This document shows positions 9,050 to 17,096 of a stretch of DNA of 64,000 nucleotides, piece by piece. A program made the translations under genes and the position numbers. Source of the DNA: Actinokineospora auranticolor (GTDB taxonomy: Bacteria; Actinomycetota; Actinomycetes; Mycobacteriales; Pseudonocardiaceae); contig NZ_PTIX01000016.1 of the NCBI RefSeq assembly GCF_002934265.1, positions 105,332 through 169,331 on the forward strand. Reading direction: 5' to 3'. Under the pieces are notes generated by a model. It ran no database searches, was not told where the DNA came from, and saw only the letters and a list, made by a program, of their open reading frames with translations. How positions within the stretch are numbered: position 1 is the first letter of the stretch; every line of letters begins with the position of its first letter.

Positions 9050-9337
9050 TCACGACGCCGCGGGTTCGATGTCGTCAGGTCCCCAGCGGACTTCGGTCCA
9101 CGGGATCTCGCGGACACCGCGGTGGATCACGCGGGCGAGCCGGTTGACGGTCCAGGGTCGTTGGATGCCGGGTCGTTCGTAGCCGAGGAAGCGGCTGCGG
9201 TGGCGGGGTGCGACCAAGACTGCGGTGATGACCGGGGTGCCGTCGGGGCCGGGGGTGGTGAGCAGGTCGACAGCCCGGCCGAGGGGACGGCCGTCGTGGT
9301 CGTGGACGGTGCGGCCGAGGAGGTCACTGGCGCGCAT
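9050..9337 (-). CDS. Small PRC-barrel domain protein
   Basis: A 95-residue protein with PRC-barrel character: an N-terminal RASDLLGRTVHD-HDGRPLG strand pair, then alternating beta segments (VITAVLVAP). It is the last gene of a four-gene operon, overlapping its upstream neighbour by 14 bases. PRC barrels often act as cytosolic regulatory or scaffolding modules. Here the Nramp-like transporter in the operon suggests a link to metal uptake. A second, longer PRC-type protein lies just upstream. Confidence 0.65.
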   Translation of the reverse strand: MRASDLLGRTVHDHDGRPLGRAVDLLTTPGPDGTPVITAVLVAPRHRSRFLGYERPGIQRPWTVNRLARVIHRGVREIPWTEVRWGPDDIEPAAS

Positions 9338-9713
9338 CGCGGGCTCCGGGGATGCGGGCGATCACGTGGTCGCGCAGCCAGCGTTCGAGGGGTGGTTCGT
9401 CGAGGAGTTCGAGGTCGATGCCCAGGGTGATGGCGCTGCCGACGTCGGTGACGTGGTGGAACGGGACACGCAGCGGCACGGGGTCGCGGTCGGTGTGCAG
9501 GCGTCGGCCGACGGAGGCCAGCCAGGTGCCGAACCGGCCGTCGATGCGCAGGCCGAGGGCGATCTGCCCGACGAGCAGGGCGGTGACGGTCGCGGTGCCG
9601 TCGAGGTCGATGTGGAGTTCGATGTCGTCGACCTTGCCGACGGGGCGGCCGTGGCGGTCGACGACTTGGCGGTCGAGGAGGTGGAAGTCGACGCGCAGCG
9701 GGTCGGGGGTCAT
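9324..9713 (-). CDS. PRC-barrel-type protein linked to the Nramp-like transporter
   Basis: A 129-residue protein whose first half (LLDRQVVDRHGRPVGKVDD) has the PRC-barrel pattern. Further beta-rich sequence follows (TATVTALLVGQIALG), then a C-terminal helix-rich tail. The ATG at 9713 overlaps the transporter stop codon as ATGA, so the two are translationally coupled. I infer a cytosolic partner of the transporter, comparable to the soluble regulatory domains of other Mg/Mn carriers. Direct evidence is only the coupling and the fold pattern. Confidence 0.6.
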   Translation of the reverse strand: MTPDPLRVDFHLLDRQVVDRHGRPVGKVDDIELHIDLDGTATVTALLVGQIALGLRIDGRFGTWLASVGRRLHTDRDPVPLRVPFHHVTDVGSAITLGIDLELLDEPPLERWLRDHVIARIPGARDARQ

Positions 9714-10942
9714 GAGGTGCCCATTCCGGTGATGACCATGAGTGGGATCGCGGCGACGGCGGCGAGGAGGATGACGGCGAGGTAGCCGACGCCGAAGATG
9801 TTGGCGAGGCGACCGTTGACCTGGTCGCCGAGGTAGTCGCGGTCGTTGGCGACCACCAGGATCGGCAGGTAGGTCAACGGCAGCGCGACCGCGCTGAACA
9901 CCAGGGAGACCTCGGTGACGGTGACCGGGTCCACCGTGGTCAGCAGGAGCGCGACCCCGAGCAGGAGGCTGACCAGGACGACGGTGTGGAAGCGGGCGGC
10001 GCTGCGCGGTGCGACGCTTTTGCCCCAGCGCCAGCCGAAGTACTGGGCGATGGTGTACCCGGCGGACAGGCCGGTTTCCAGCGCGGCGCCGAAGGTCGCG
10101 GCGAACACGCCGAGGATGACCACGGCCAGGCCGAGTTTCCCGAGCGCGAGGGCCACCGGCAGGGTGGTCTGCCCGATCGAGTCGACCTGCACGCCGAGCG
10201 GGGCGAAGACGGTGGCGGCGCAGGCCATGATCGCCAGCGACAGGATGCCGCCGAGCGGGAAGCCGATGAACACGTTGGTGCGCTCGGTGATCAGGTCCTT
10301 GCGGGTCCACTCCTCCTCGACGCCACCGGAGGAGAAGAAGAACACCTCGTACGGGGTCATGGCCGCGGCGAACAACGACACCGCGAAGAACCCGTAGCTG
10401 GCCCAGCCTTCCCCGGACGCGGATGCCTGCCCCAGCGCCTGGGACCCCAGTTCGCGCCAGGGCGGGTCGAGGGCGATGAGGGCGACGACGAACACCACGA
10501 GCGCGAGTCCGGCGAGGCCGAAGACGCGTTCCATGGTCTCGAACCGCATCCGCCACAGCACGACCCAGATCACGAACGCCGCGATCGGCACCCACAGCAG
10601 GTAGTGCACGCTGGTCGCCAACTCGATCGCCAACGCCACACCGCCGATCTCCGCCGCCAGGGTCAACAGCGTCACCAGGTAGGACCCGGCCAGGTTCGCC
10701 AACGCCACCTTCGGTCCGAGGCGTTCGCGCACCAGGTCGAACACCGGACGCCCGCTGACCGCCGCGACCCTGCCGGACATCTCGGCGTACACGCAGATGC
10801 CGATGACCCCGACCACGACCACCCAGGCCAGGCGCATCCCGAACCGGGCGCCGGTCTCGGAGTTGGCCACCAGGTCGCCGATGTCGACGAACCCGCCGAT
10901 CGCGGTCAGGATGCCCAGCGTGACCGCCAACGCCCGCTTCAC
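9710..10942 (-). CDS. Divergent Nramp-family divalent metal transporter
   Basis: A 410-residue protein with about 11 hydrophobic segments and Nramp (SLC11) organisation. The TM1 metal motif DPGN of classical Mn/Fe Nramps reads DIGD here (GGFVDIGDLVANSETGARFG). The TM6 MPH region reads AAAMTPYEVFFFSS. The ligand set is therefore altered, which in other divergent Nramps goes with magnesium or aluminium transport. The start is GTG 10942, overlapping the previous stop (GTGA). Two PRC-barrel-type proteins follow in the same operon. Substrate is an inference. Confidence 0.8.
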   Translation of the reverse strand: MKRALAVTLGILTAIGGFVDIGDLVANSETGARFGMRLAWVVVVGVIGICVYAEMSGRVAAVSGRPVFDLVRERLGPKVALANLAGSYLVTLLTLAAEIGGVALAIELATSVHYLLWVPIAAFVIWVVLWRMRFETMERVFGLAGLALVVFVVALIALDPPWRELGSQALGQASASGEGWASYGFFAVSLFAAAMTPYEVFFFSSGGVEEEWTRKDLITERTNVFIGFPLGGILSLAIMACAATVFAPLGVQVDSIGQTTLPVALALGKLGLAVVILGVFAATFGAALETGLSAGYTIAQYFGWRWGKSVAPRSAARFHTVVLVSLLLGVALLLTTVDPVTVTEVSLVFSAVALPLTYLPILVVANDRDYLGDQVNGRLANIFGVGYLAVILLAAVAAIPLMVITGMGTS

Positions 10943-11391
10943 GCGACGGCCCCAACGAGCTCCCGCAGCCCGGCGGCGAGCCGATCGAGCCTGCTCGCGT
11001 TCGCGGTCAGCGCAGCCCTGTCGTCGTCCTCGGCGGCGCGGGCGGTGTCGGTGATCGCGACCACCGCCTCGGTCAGCAACGGCATCGCCCGATCCCTGAG
11101 CCGGGCGGCGCCGTCGGTCGGGACCTCCACCGCGAACAGTTCGTCCACCGCGTCGGCGGCCCGCTCCCGGGCGTCGTCGAACACCGCCGACCGGTACGGC
11201 GCGAGCACCCGCCCGTCCAGCAGCGCGGTCGCGGTCAACCGGGCCGTCCGCACCGCCGACCCGGCGTCCCGACCGCCGGAGGCGACCGCGGACCGCACAT
11301 CGTCCTCGGTGGCGGGCAGCACCCCCGGCACCACGAACCCGGCCAGCGCCACCGCCACCACCAGCGAGGCCACGACCCCGCGCTTTCCCAT
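10939..11391 (-). CDS. Exported or membrane-anchored helical protein of unknown function
   Basis: A 150-residue protein beginning MGKRGVVASLVVAVALAGF, a typical signal peptide or N-terminal anchor ending near PGVLPA. The remainder is Ala/Asp/Arg-rich and predicted helical (ARERAADAVDELFAV, RLDRLAAGLRELVG). It is the first gene of the transporter operon and overlaps the Nramp start by 4 bases. I do not recognise a family. The position suggests an extracytoplasmic helper of the transporter. Confidence 0.65.
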   Translation of the reverse strand: MGKRGVVASLVVAVALAGFVVPGVLPATEDDVRSAVASGGRDAGSAVRTARLTATALLDGRVLAPYRSAVFDDARERAADAVDELFAVEVPTDGAARLRDRAMPLLTEAVVAITDTARAAEDDDRAALTANASRLDRLAAGLRELVGAVA

Positions 11392-11614
11392 GCCCGCGCA
11401 CTACCCGGTCGGCGAAGACGCCAAACTCCGCCGACCCCCTTCTATGCTGCGGAAATCGACAGTTTGTCCGGTCCGCTCCGCTTGTCCGGGCAGCGAGCAC
11501 GCCAGGAGGTAGGACCACCCTGCAAGCGGTCTGGTTCGCCTGACTGGGTGGAGGTGACACGATCACCCGATGACGTCCCGCCGGGCGTCGGCAGCGGCGC
11601 TCGGAGGAACACCC

Positions 11615-12079
<465 letters not shown>

Positions 12080-12086
12080 CCCGGAA

Positions 12087-12108
12087 CCCGCCCCATCTGT
12101 GGGGCGGG
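12087..12108. terminator. Hairpin terminator between convergent genes
   Basis: A perfect 9-bp stem (CCCGCCCCA / TGGGGCGGG) with a 4-base loop starts 8 bases after the receiver-domain stop. It lacks a T-run, as is usual in high-GC actinomycetes. Confidence 0.7.
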
Positions 12109-12174
12109 ATGCCGGTGGTGATCATCAGGTCCGGCGGGGGCGGGGGCGTTGATGTCGCCAACGGGGAGGACCAC

Positions 12175-12330
12175 GTGCTCGACAAGTCAGACGAACGAGC
12201 GGCTGAACCACGCCAGACCGCGGCGCCACCAGTTTCACGACCGATCGCAGTGGCCACCGCTCGGGGTACCGACCCTCCCAGCGCGCGGTCTCCCCGCGCA
12301 ATGACCGGCCCCGGGGCTACCGCCGAATAG
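12175..12330 (+). CDS. Possible 51-residue ORF, weak
   Basis: GTG 12175 follows an excellent ribosome site (GGGGAGGA) at 12163-12170. It opens a 51-residue frame that is rich in Ala, Pro and Arg with no recognisable domain. The composition is not convincing, and it follows a terminator hairpin. It is listed only because of the strong ribosome site. Confidence 0.2.
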   Translation: MLDKSDERAAEPRQTAAPPVSRPIAVATARGTDPPSARSPRAMTGPGATAE

Positions 12331-12341
12331 GAACCGCGGCG

Positions 12342-12731
12342 TCACTCCGGGTTGCGCGGTCCGGTGACCATGGCGTGCTCGACCGACTCGGCGATCGCGA
12401 GAATCCGATCCAAGCGGCTCACCTGCAACGCGCGCCCGGCGACGTTCGAGGAGCCCACGACGAACACCAGGTCGATCCCCTGGTTGCGCGCCTGTTCGTG
12501 TGCGCGGGTGAACGCCGTCAACGCGACCGAACCCAGGAACCCGATCCCGTCCAAGTCGGCGATGACCAGCAGCACACCGTCGTCGGCGGCCTGGGCGAGT
12601 CCGCCGAACAAACCCGTCTCCAGCACCCCGGCAGTGCCCAAGTCGAACTCACCGCGCATCCGCAGCACCATGACGCCGCCCTGGTGCTCGCGCTCGACCG
12701 CTGTCTCCACCGACTGCACACACCCACTCAA
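12342..12731 (-). CDS. STAS-domain protein
   Basis: A 129-residue STAS protein with the order MVLRMRGEFDLGTAG...VIADLDGIGFLGSVALTAF. The phosphorylation loop reads G-S-V-A instead of D-S-S-G, so the usual second serine is absent. The best frame begins at TTG 12731; GTG 12719 is an alternative. It is convergent with the receiver gene and has no kinase adjacent. Anti-sigma antagonist or scaffold function is inferred from the fold. Confidence 0.8.
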   Translation of the reverse strand: MSGCVQSVETAVEREHQGGVMVLRMRGEFDLGTAGVLETGLFGGLAQAADDGVLLVIADLDGIGFLGSVALTAFTRAHEQARNQGIDLVFVVGSSNVAGRALQVSRLDRILAIAESVEHAMVTGPRNPE

Positions 12732-12809
12732 CCACCATGGCCAGCCGCCTGCCCGGTGACTCGAGAACTGTGCGTCACCGTGCTGCCGCGGGCGCGGTTC
12801 GCTGCCGGG

Positions 12810-13064
12810 TCACCCGGAGGAGTGGAAGTCGACGATGATCGTGATGCTGGGAGCACTCTCCGTACCTGGATCGAGGTCGAAACGAACAGCCAGTGCTCTC
12901 AGGATGCCCAGCCCCGGCCGCAGCGGGATGCGATCCGGCGCCCGCCGGATTTGGCGTGCGCCGCCGACCGCGATGCCCCACCCGGACTTGAACGCCTCGA
13001 CTCCCTGGGCCCATATCGACTGCCTCGGCGGTGCGATCACCGGCCCCGGCTCGGAATCAGCCAT
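12810..13064 (-). CDS. Hypothetical protein, uncertain
   Basis: An 84-residue frame from ATG 13064 with moderately biased third positions. It contains SGWGIAVGGARQIRRAP and a C-terminal beta-like end (SITIIVDFHSSG). There is no good ribosome site, and the frame extends open to 13157. It could be a real small protein or the remnant of a larger gene; I do not recognise it. Confidence 0.3.
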   Translation of the reverse strand: MADSEPGPVIAPPRQSIWAQGVEAFKSGWGIAVGGARQIRRAPDRIPLRPGLGILRALAVRFDLDPGTESAPSITIIVDFHSSG

Positions 13065-13219
13065 CAACGGGTACCGATGGCCGAACAGCAGGACGTGCTC
13101 ACCCGGAGTCCGGGCACCGTTCCCGCTCCCTGGCCCGCCGGTGCCTAGTACCAGCATCCGCCCTGTCCGCCACGCGAGCTGTCGTCCCGGACACCGCAGG
13201 AGTGATTAGGCTGCCCGTC

Positions 13220-14443
13220 GTGCCCGAGACCCCCGGCGCCACCGACCGCACGCGCGTGTTGGAGGCGATCACCAACGTCGATCTGCGCCACCTCGACCTG
13301 GAGGAGTCCCTACGGGTCCTGCTGGAGCGGGTCCGGGACGTCTTCGAGGTCGATACCGCCACCATCCTGCTCTACGACTCCCACACCGAACGCCTGACCG
13401 TGCACGCCGCGGCGGGCATCGCGGACGAGGACATCCTCGGCATCACCGTCGACCTCGGCGCCGGGTTCGCCGGCCGTGTCGCCGCCACCCGGGAAGCGGT
13501 GATCCTCGACCAGGTCGACCACACCACCGTCGTCAGCTCCATCCTCTGGCGCAAGGGCCTGCGCGAGCTGCTGGGCGTACCCATCCTCGCCCGCGGCACC
13601 CTCATCGGCGTCCTGCACATCGGCTCCCGCACACCCCGGCGCTTCACCGACGAGCACACCCAGCTCCTGCTGCTGGTCGCCGACCGCGTCGCGCTCGCCA
13701 TCCAAGCCGAACTCACCACCGCCGAACGCGCCGCCACCACCGCCCTGCAGCGCAGCCTGCTGCCCACCCGCTTCCCCGCCGTCGACGGCCTGCGCTTCGC
13801 CGCCCGCTACGTCCCCGGCGCCACCACCGGCTTCGGCGGCGACTGGTACGACGTCTTCACCCTGCGCGACGGCCGAATCGGCATCGTCATCGGCGACGTC
13901 GCCGGGCACGGCCTCGCCGCGTCCATCGTCATGGGGCGCCTCCGCAGCGCCCTGCGCGCCTACGCCATCGAGAACGACTCACCCTCGGTCGTACTGTCCA
14001 AACTGCACGGCAAGGTCTCCCACTTCGAGGCCCGCAGCATGGCCACCGTGCTCTACGGCATCATCGACGTACCCCGGGAGAAGATCGTCCTGTCCTCCGC
14101 CGGGCACCTCCCATCGGTCCTGGTCGCACCCGGGCACCCAGGCGCGCTCATCCCGGTCCCACCGGACCCACCCGTGGGCCTGCACGTGCCCGAACGACGC
14201 CCCCGCCGCGACACCACCATCGACCTCCCCGACGGCGCCGTCCTCGCCTTCTACACCGACGGCCTCATCGAACGCCGCGACCAACCACTCGACCGCTACC
14301 TCGACCGCCTCACCACCGCGGTCACCCCCGACGACCCCGCCCTCGTCTGCACCCAAGTCATGGACGCCCTCATCGAACCCACACCCCAAGACGACGTCGC
14401 ACTCCTGATCGCACAGGTGAGAACGCACCCGTCGCACCGATGA
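13220..14443 (+). CDS. GAF-SpoIIE serine/threonine phosphatase
   Basis: A 407-residue phosphatase with one N-terminal GAF domain (about 25-165: FEVDTATILLYD, GAGFAGRVA, LLGVPILARG, IGVLHIG) and a C-terminal PPM/SpoIIE domain (about 175-400). All metal motifs are present: GGDWYD, IGDVAGHG, YTDGL and QDDVALL. The start is GTG 13220; GTG 13202 is also in frame. It probably dephosphorylates STAS proteins such as those at 8665 or 12342. No partner gene is directly attached. Confidence 0.88.
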   Translation: MPETPGATDRTRVLEAITNVDLRHLDLEESLRVLLERVRDVFEVDTATILLYDSHTERLTVHAAAGIADEDILGITVDLGAGFAGRVAATREAVILDQVDHTTVVSSILWRKGLRELLGVPILARGTLIGVLHIGSRTPRRFTDEHTQLLLLVADRVALAIQAELTTAERAATTALQRSLLPTRFPAVDGLRFAARYVPGATTGFGGDWYDVFTLRDGRIGIVIGDVAGHGLAASIVMGRLRSALRAYAIENDSPSVVLSKLHGKVSHFEARSMATVLYGIIDVPREKIVLSSAGHLPSVLVAPGHPGALIPVPPDPPVGLHVPERRPRRDTTIDLPDGAVLAFYTDGLIERRDQPLDRYLDRLTTAVTPDDPALVCTQVMDALIEPTPQDDVALLIAQVRTHPSHR

Positions 14444-15033
14444 CGACCACCGCGGGTCGCCCGGTGCGCGCGTAACGCGCGTCCGTGCGTCGTGGCGCCG
14501 AAGGCTGCGAGGCCACGCGGACGTCACGAAGCGGGCCGGTACTTGACCAGTGCGCGGAGGAACGCCCGGGAGAGCGGTTCCAGCGGAAAGTCGAGGTCGC
14601 CGGGCAGGGCGCTCTGCTGAACATGCGCGCCTAGGTCGGCGACGGGCGCCCGCCGGTGCGGATGCTGATCCCGGAGAGGCTGACGCCCTCGGTGGGGCCG
14701 GTCGCAGAGCCCGTCGCGCAGCACCCGTTCCACAGCCGACGAGGCCGCGTCGACTGCCGACACGCCTGGAGGACACGCCCCTTCCCCCGCCGGGGCGGCC
14801 ATCAAGCTGGCCCTTGCCACCAGGTCGCCGAGGGCGTTCATCGAGCCGTACGGCGAGGAGATCCGCCAGTGCGCCACGACATTTCCGACCCCGTCGAGCA
14901 TCCTCGCCCCCAACCGCCGTCCCACTCGCGTTCGCCCACGGTCTCAACCGTGGGCTGCTCCGCTCTGAGACGGAGGGCTGACCATGAACATTCTGGCCTG
15001 GTGAGATCGCTATCGCACGCGACGCTGCGCAGT
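14444..15033. other. Intergenic stretch without a convincing gene
   Basis: About 590 bases between the phosphatase and the conserved DNA element at 15034. Several frames are open because of high GC. The only one with any protein-like character is the minus-strand frame 14524-14925, listed separately. Confidence 0.5.
14524..14925 (-). pseudogene. Possible degraded coding remnant
   Basis: A 133-residue minus frame. Its first half (MLDGVGNVVAHWRISSPYG, LGDLVARASLMAAP) looks protein-like. The middle (DRPHRGRQPLRDQHPHRR) has the Arg/His/Pro composition of a wrong frame. The end (LSRAFLRALVKY) looks coding again. This is compatible with a frameshifted remnant, but chance cannot be excluded. No family recognised. 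Confidence 0.25.
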
Positions 15034-15079
15034 CGATTTGCAACGGTTTACCTGAGTCTACCCGCTTGGGTGTCACCCG
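15034..15079 (+). repeat. Conserved 46-bp element, copy A
   Basis: This block aligns without gaps to 16531-16576 (copy B) with 32 of 46 identical bases. The shared cores are TGCAACG at the left and TGTCACC at the right. The two copies flank the MerR gene in the same orientation. Copy A ends about 87 bases before the 22-residue peptide gene. It is likely a promoter or operator; the MerR protein is the obvious candidate binder. Confidence 0.55.
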
Positions 15080-15165
15080 AAAGCGTAGACCGCCGCGCGA
15101 GAAAACCCGCCCGCGACTAGAACGGGAGTCACGGAAAGGCCAGACGTGAAGGAGAGGACTGAGTG

Positions 15166-15234
15166 ATGCCTGGATTGCTCGACGTCGTGGTCGATCTCAT
15201 TCAACAGATCGTGGGTGTGGTCGTCGGTTCCTGA
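15166..15234 (+). CDS. 22-residue hydrophobic amphipathic peptide
   Basis: ATG 15166 is preceded by AAGGAGAGG at 15149-15157 and opens a 22-residue frame ending at TGA 15232-15234. The product (MPGLLDVVVDLIQQIVGVVV plus Gly-Ser) is almost entirely aliphatic, with two Asp and two Gln placed to give an amphipathic helix. Such peptides resemble modulin-like or type I toxin-like membrane peptides, but no homologue is recognised. A strong hairpin follows 9 bases after the stop, so this looks like a compact transcription unit. Copy A of the conserved element lies upstream. Confidence 0.5.
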   Translation: MPGLLDVVVDLIQQIVGVVVGS

Positions 15235-15242
15235 CCCACGCG

Positions 15243-15294
15243 GAGTCGGAGGCCCCTCCGGTGCGAGCGGGACGCGCCGCGGGGCCTCCGGCTC
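15243..15294 (+). terminator. Strong hairpin after the small peptide gene
   Basis: A 14-bp stem with one G-T pair (core CGGAGGCCCC-type arm at 15247-15256 pairing with 15281-15290) encloses a 24-base loop. It lies between the peptide stop and the MerR gene. It is probably a terminator, possibly one separating the peptide from the regulator. Confidence 0.65.
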
Positions 15295-15403
15295 GGTGCA
15301 CCCCGTCCCCGCGATCTGCTTCGCCTCGAGCGGTGGTCGCGTCGTGGTCGAGAACCGCTGTCGATCTCTCCCGCCCTGCCCCTGTCCCCTGACCCATTGA
15401 GAT

Positions 15404-16261
15404 GTGCACACGGTGACCGCCGAGAACAACGAACCTGACTTCTCCTTCGATGGACTGAGGGACTTCACCTGGACCGCGGGCGAGGTGGCGCGACGACTGG
15501 GTGTCACGGAGTCGACATTGCGCTCCTGGCACCACCGCTACGGGATGGAGCCCTGTTCCGCGCGGGAGGGCGGACAACGGCGCTACGGCACCGAGGACGT
15601 CGTCCGGATGTCGCGGATGCGCGAGCTGGTCGAGAGTGGGATGCGCCCCTCGGCCGCCGCCGCGCTGTTGCAGCGGGCGCTCCCGCTCCGGGACGCGCAC
15701 CAAGCCGTGGTCGCCGCGGGCAAACAGCTCGACACCGGGGCCTGCGCCGATCTGCTCACCCAGGTGATCCGCTCGTGGGGCGTCACCCGCACCTGGAACC
15801 GGGTGTGCAGGCCCGCGTTGCGATCGGTGGAACAGGCCCAGCGCGCCGACCCGGACTGCGTCGACCACGAGCACGCCCTGTCCTGGTCGGTGACCGCGGC
15901 GCTGCACCGCGTCCACCGGCCCGCGGGCGAGGCGTCGATCCTGCTGGCTTGCGGCCCCGGGGAACAACACAGCCTGCCCGTCGAGGCGCTGGCCGCGGCG
16001 TTGGCCGAACACGGCGTCCCCGCCCGCGTCCTGGGCGCGGCCACCCCCACCCCAGCCCTGGTGCGAGCGGTCACCACGACCACGCCGCGCGCCGTGCTGC
16101 TGTGGTCGCACCACCCCGACCCCGCTCACCACGCCGCCGCCTCAGCACTAGCCGACCTGCCACCCCGCCTCCTCGTCGCCGGTCCCGGTTGGCGCCACCC
16201 GATCCCCTGGGAACAGCCCACATCACTGGTCGACGCGGTATCGCTGCTGAGCGAGCACTGA
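15404..16261 (+). CDS. LitR/CarH-like MerR regulator with a B12-binding-type domain
   Basis: A 285-residue regulator. The MerR helix-turn-helix lies at about 23-85 (WTAGEVARRLGVTESTLRSW, EGGQRRY). A helical bundle follows, then a Rossmann-like cobalamin-binding-type domain. Compared with CarH photoreceptors, the Glu-His pair (residues 156-157) and the lower-ligand His in GPGEQH (residue 189) are kept. The tryptophan that caps the adenosyl group appears replaced by Gln146. Start GTG 15404 has no clear ribosome site; GTG 15413 is an alternative. It is flanked by both copies of the 46-bp element. B12 or light sensing is inferred, not shown. Confidence 0.75.
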   Translation: MHTVTAENNEPDFSFDGLRDFTWTAGEVARRLGVTESTLRSWHHRYGMEPCSAREGGQRRYGTEDVVRMSRMRELVESGMRPSAAAALLQRALPLRDAHQAVVAAGKQLDTGACADLLTQVIRSWGVTRTWNRVCRPALRSVEQAQRADPDCVDHEHALSWSVTAALHRVHRPAGEASILLACGPGEQHSLPVEALAAALAEHGVPARVLGAATPTPALVRAVTTTTPRAVLLWSHHPDPAHHAAASALADLPPRLLVAGPGWRHPIPWEQPTSLVDAVSLLSEH

Positions 16262-17096
16262 TCCCGCCCTCCAGCCCGTGACGCGATCACCGGCGACGCC
16301 ATCGCCCTGCGCCTATCGCGGCGCTCGGCAGAAGCGGTCCGTGTCCGAACCGGTGTTCCCGGGGCGGTCCGCCGCCACCCGCGGCCCCTGGTAGCCGGTG
16401 ATGGTGTTTCGGGCCTGTTGACCGTGGTCGCCACACCCAACCGCCGACTTGTCGTGGGGCTCGGCACGTCCTGTATCGGCCCACCGCCCGCAGGTGAGCG
16501 GCGGTGTCGGTGTGCTGAACGCTCTGCAACCGAAATGCAACGCCTTTCCCGTGTTGACGCGGTCGGATGTCACCGGTTGGTGTTGTCTGTCGCGCCACCT
16601 CGCCCGGTGTGGTCTAGAACTGGAGTTGGAGTTCCGAACGCGCAGGACACTCGGCGGGGAGCGGTGGGGCCGGGTTGCTGGGCCTCGCGGCCGGGTTCCT
16701 GGTTGTTCTCGGGGTTGGCGGTCGGGTCTGACTCCGGGGCGGAGGGGTGCCGCGGCGCGAGGGGCGATCGCGCCGCGGAACCTCCTGACCGCAGCGCCCT
16801 GTTGCCAAGTCCGAGTTGGCGCGGTGGTCGTTGGCGCGTCGTGTCGCTTCCGTCTGCGTGGCGCGGTTGACGCGCTGGTGACTGATCCACGGATATGGGC
16901 GGGTTCCGCAGGTGCGGAAATCCCGGGCGCCGCGTGCTGTCGGCGGACGTTTTCCTTGCGAAGGAAGTGGTTTCACAGAAGTTGCGGATCGATCTGCGTG
17001 TGTCGCTTGATGGTGTGGATTGCGCGGCTGATCGCTTGTTCTCCGCACCGCCGGGTAGCACGTCGCCGACCGGACACTACGAACAATGGAGTGGTG
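16262..17096. other. Long upstream region without a convincing gene
   Basis: About 835 bases with lower GC and more T-runs than the flanking genes. It contains copy B of the 46-bp element (16531-16576), but no frame on either strand with good codon bias and a ribosome site. The open frames that cross it are antisense or wrong-frame artefacts of GC-rich DNA. Confidence 0.5.
16531..16576 (+). repeat. Conserved 46-bp element, copy B
   Basis: The second copy of the element at 15034-15079, in the same orientation and with 32 of 46 identical positions. It lies 270 bases after the MerR stop and 520 bases before the next annotated gene on the plus strand. Its presence on both sides of the regulator suggests an operator or regulated promoter; the transcript it would drive here is not obvious. 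Confidence 0.5.

Noticed and set aside
13979..15076. Long minus-strand frame opposite the SpoIIE phosphatase
   Set aside because: It is an antisense shadow of a clear phosphatase gene. Its N-terminus resembles that of the minus-strand frame at 16313-16573 only because both cross copies of the 46-bp element.
16449..17096. Open upstream extension of the SGNH gene
   Set aside because: The ATG at 17097 has a good ribosome site and begins a clear signal peptide; the extension has poor composition and would bury it.
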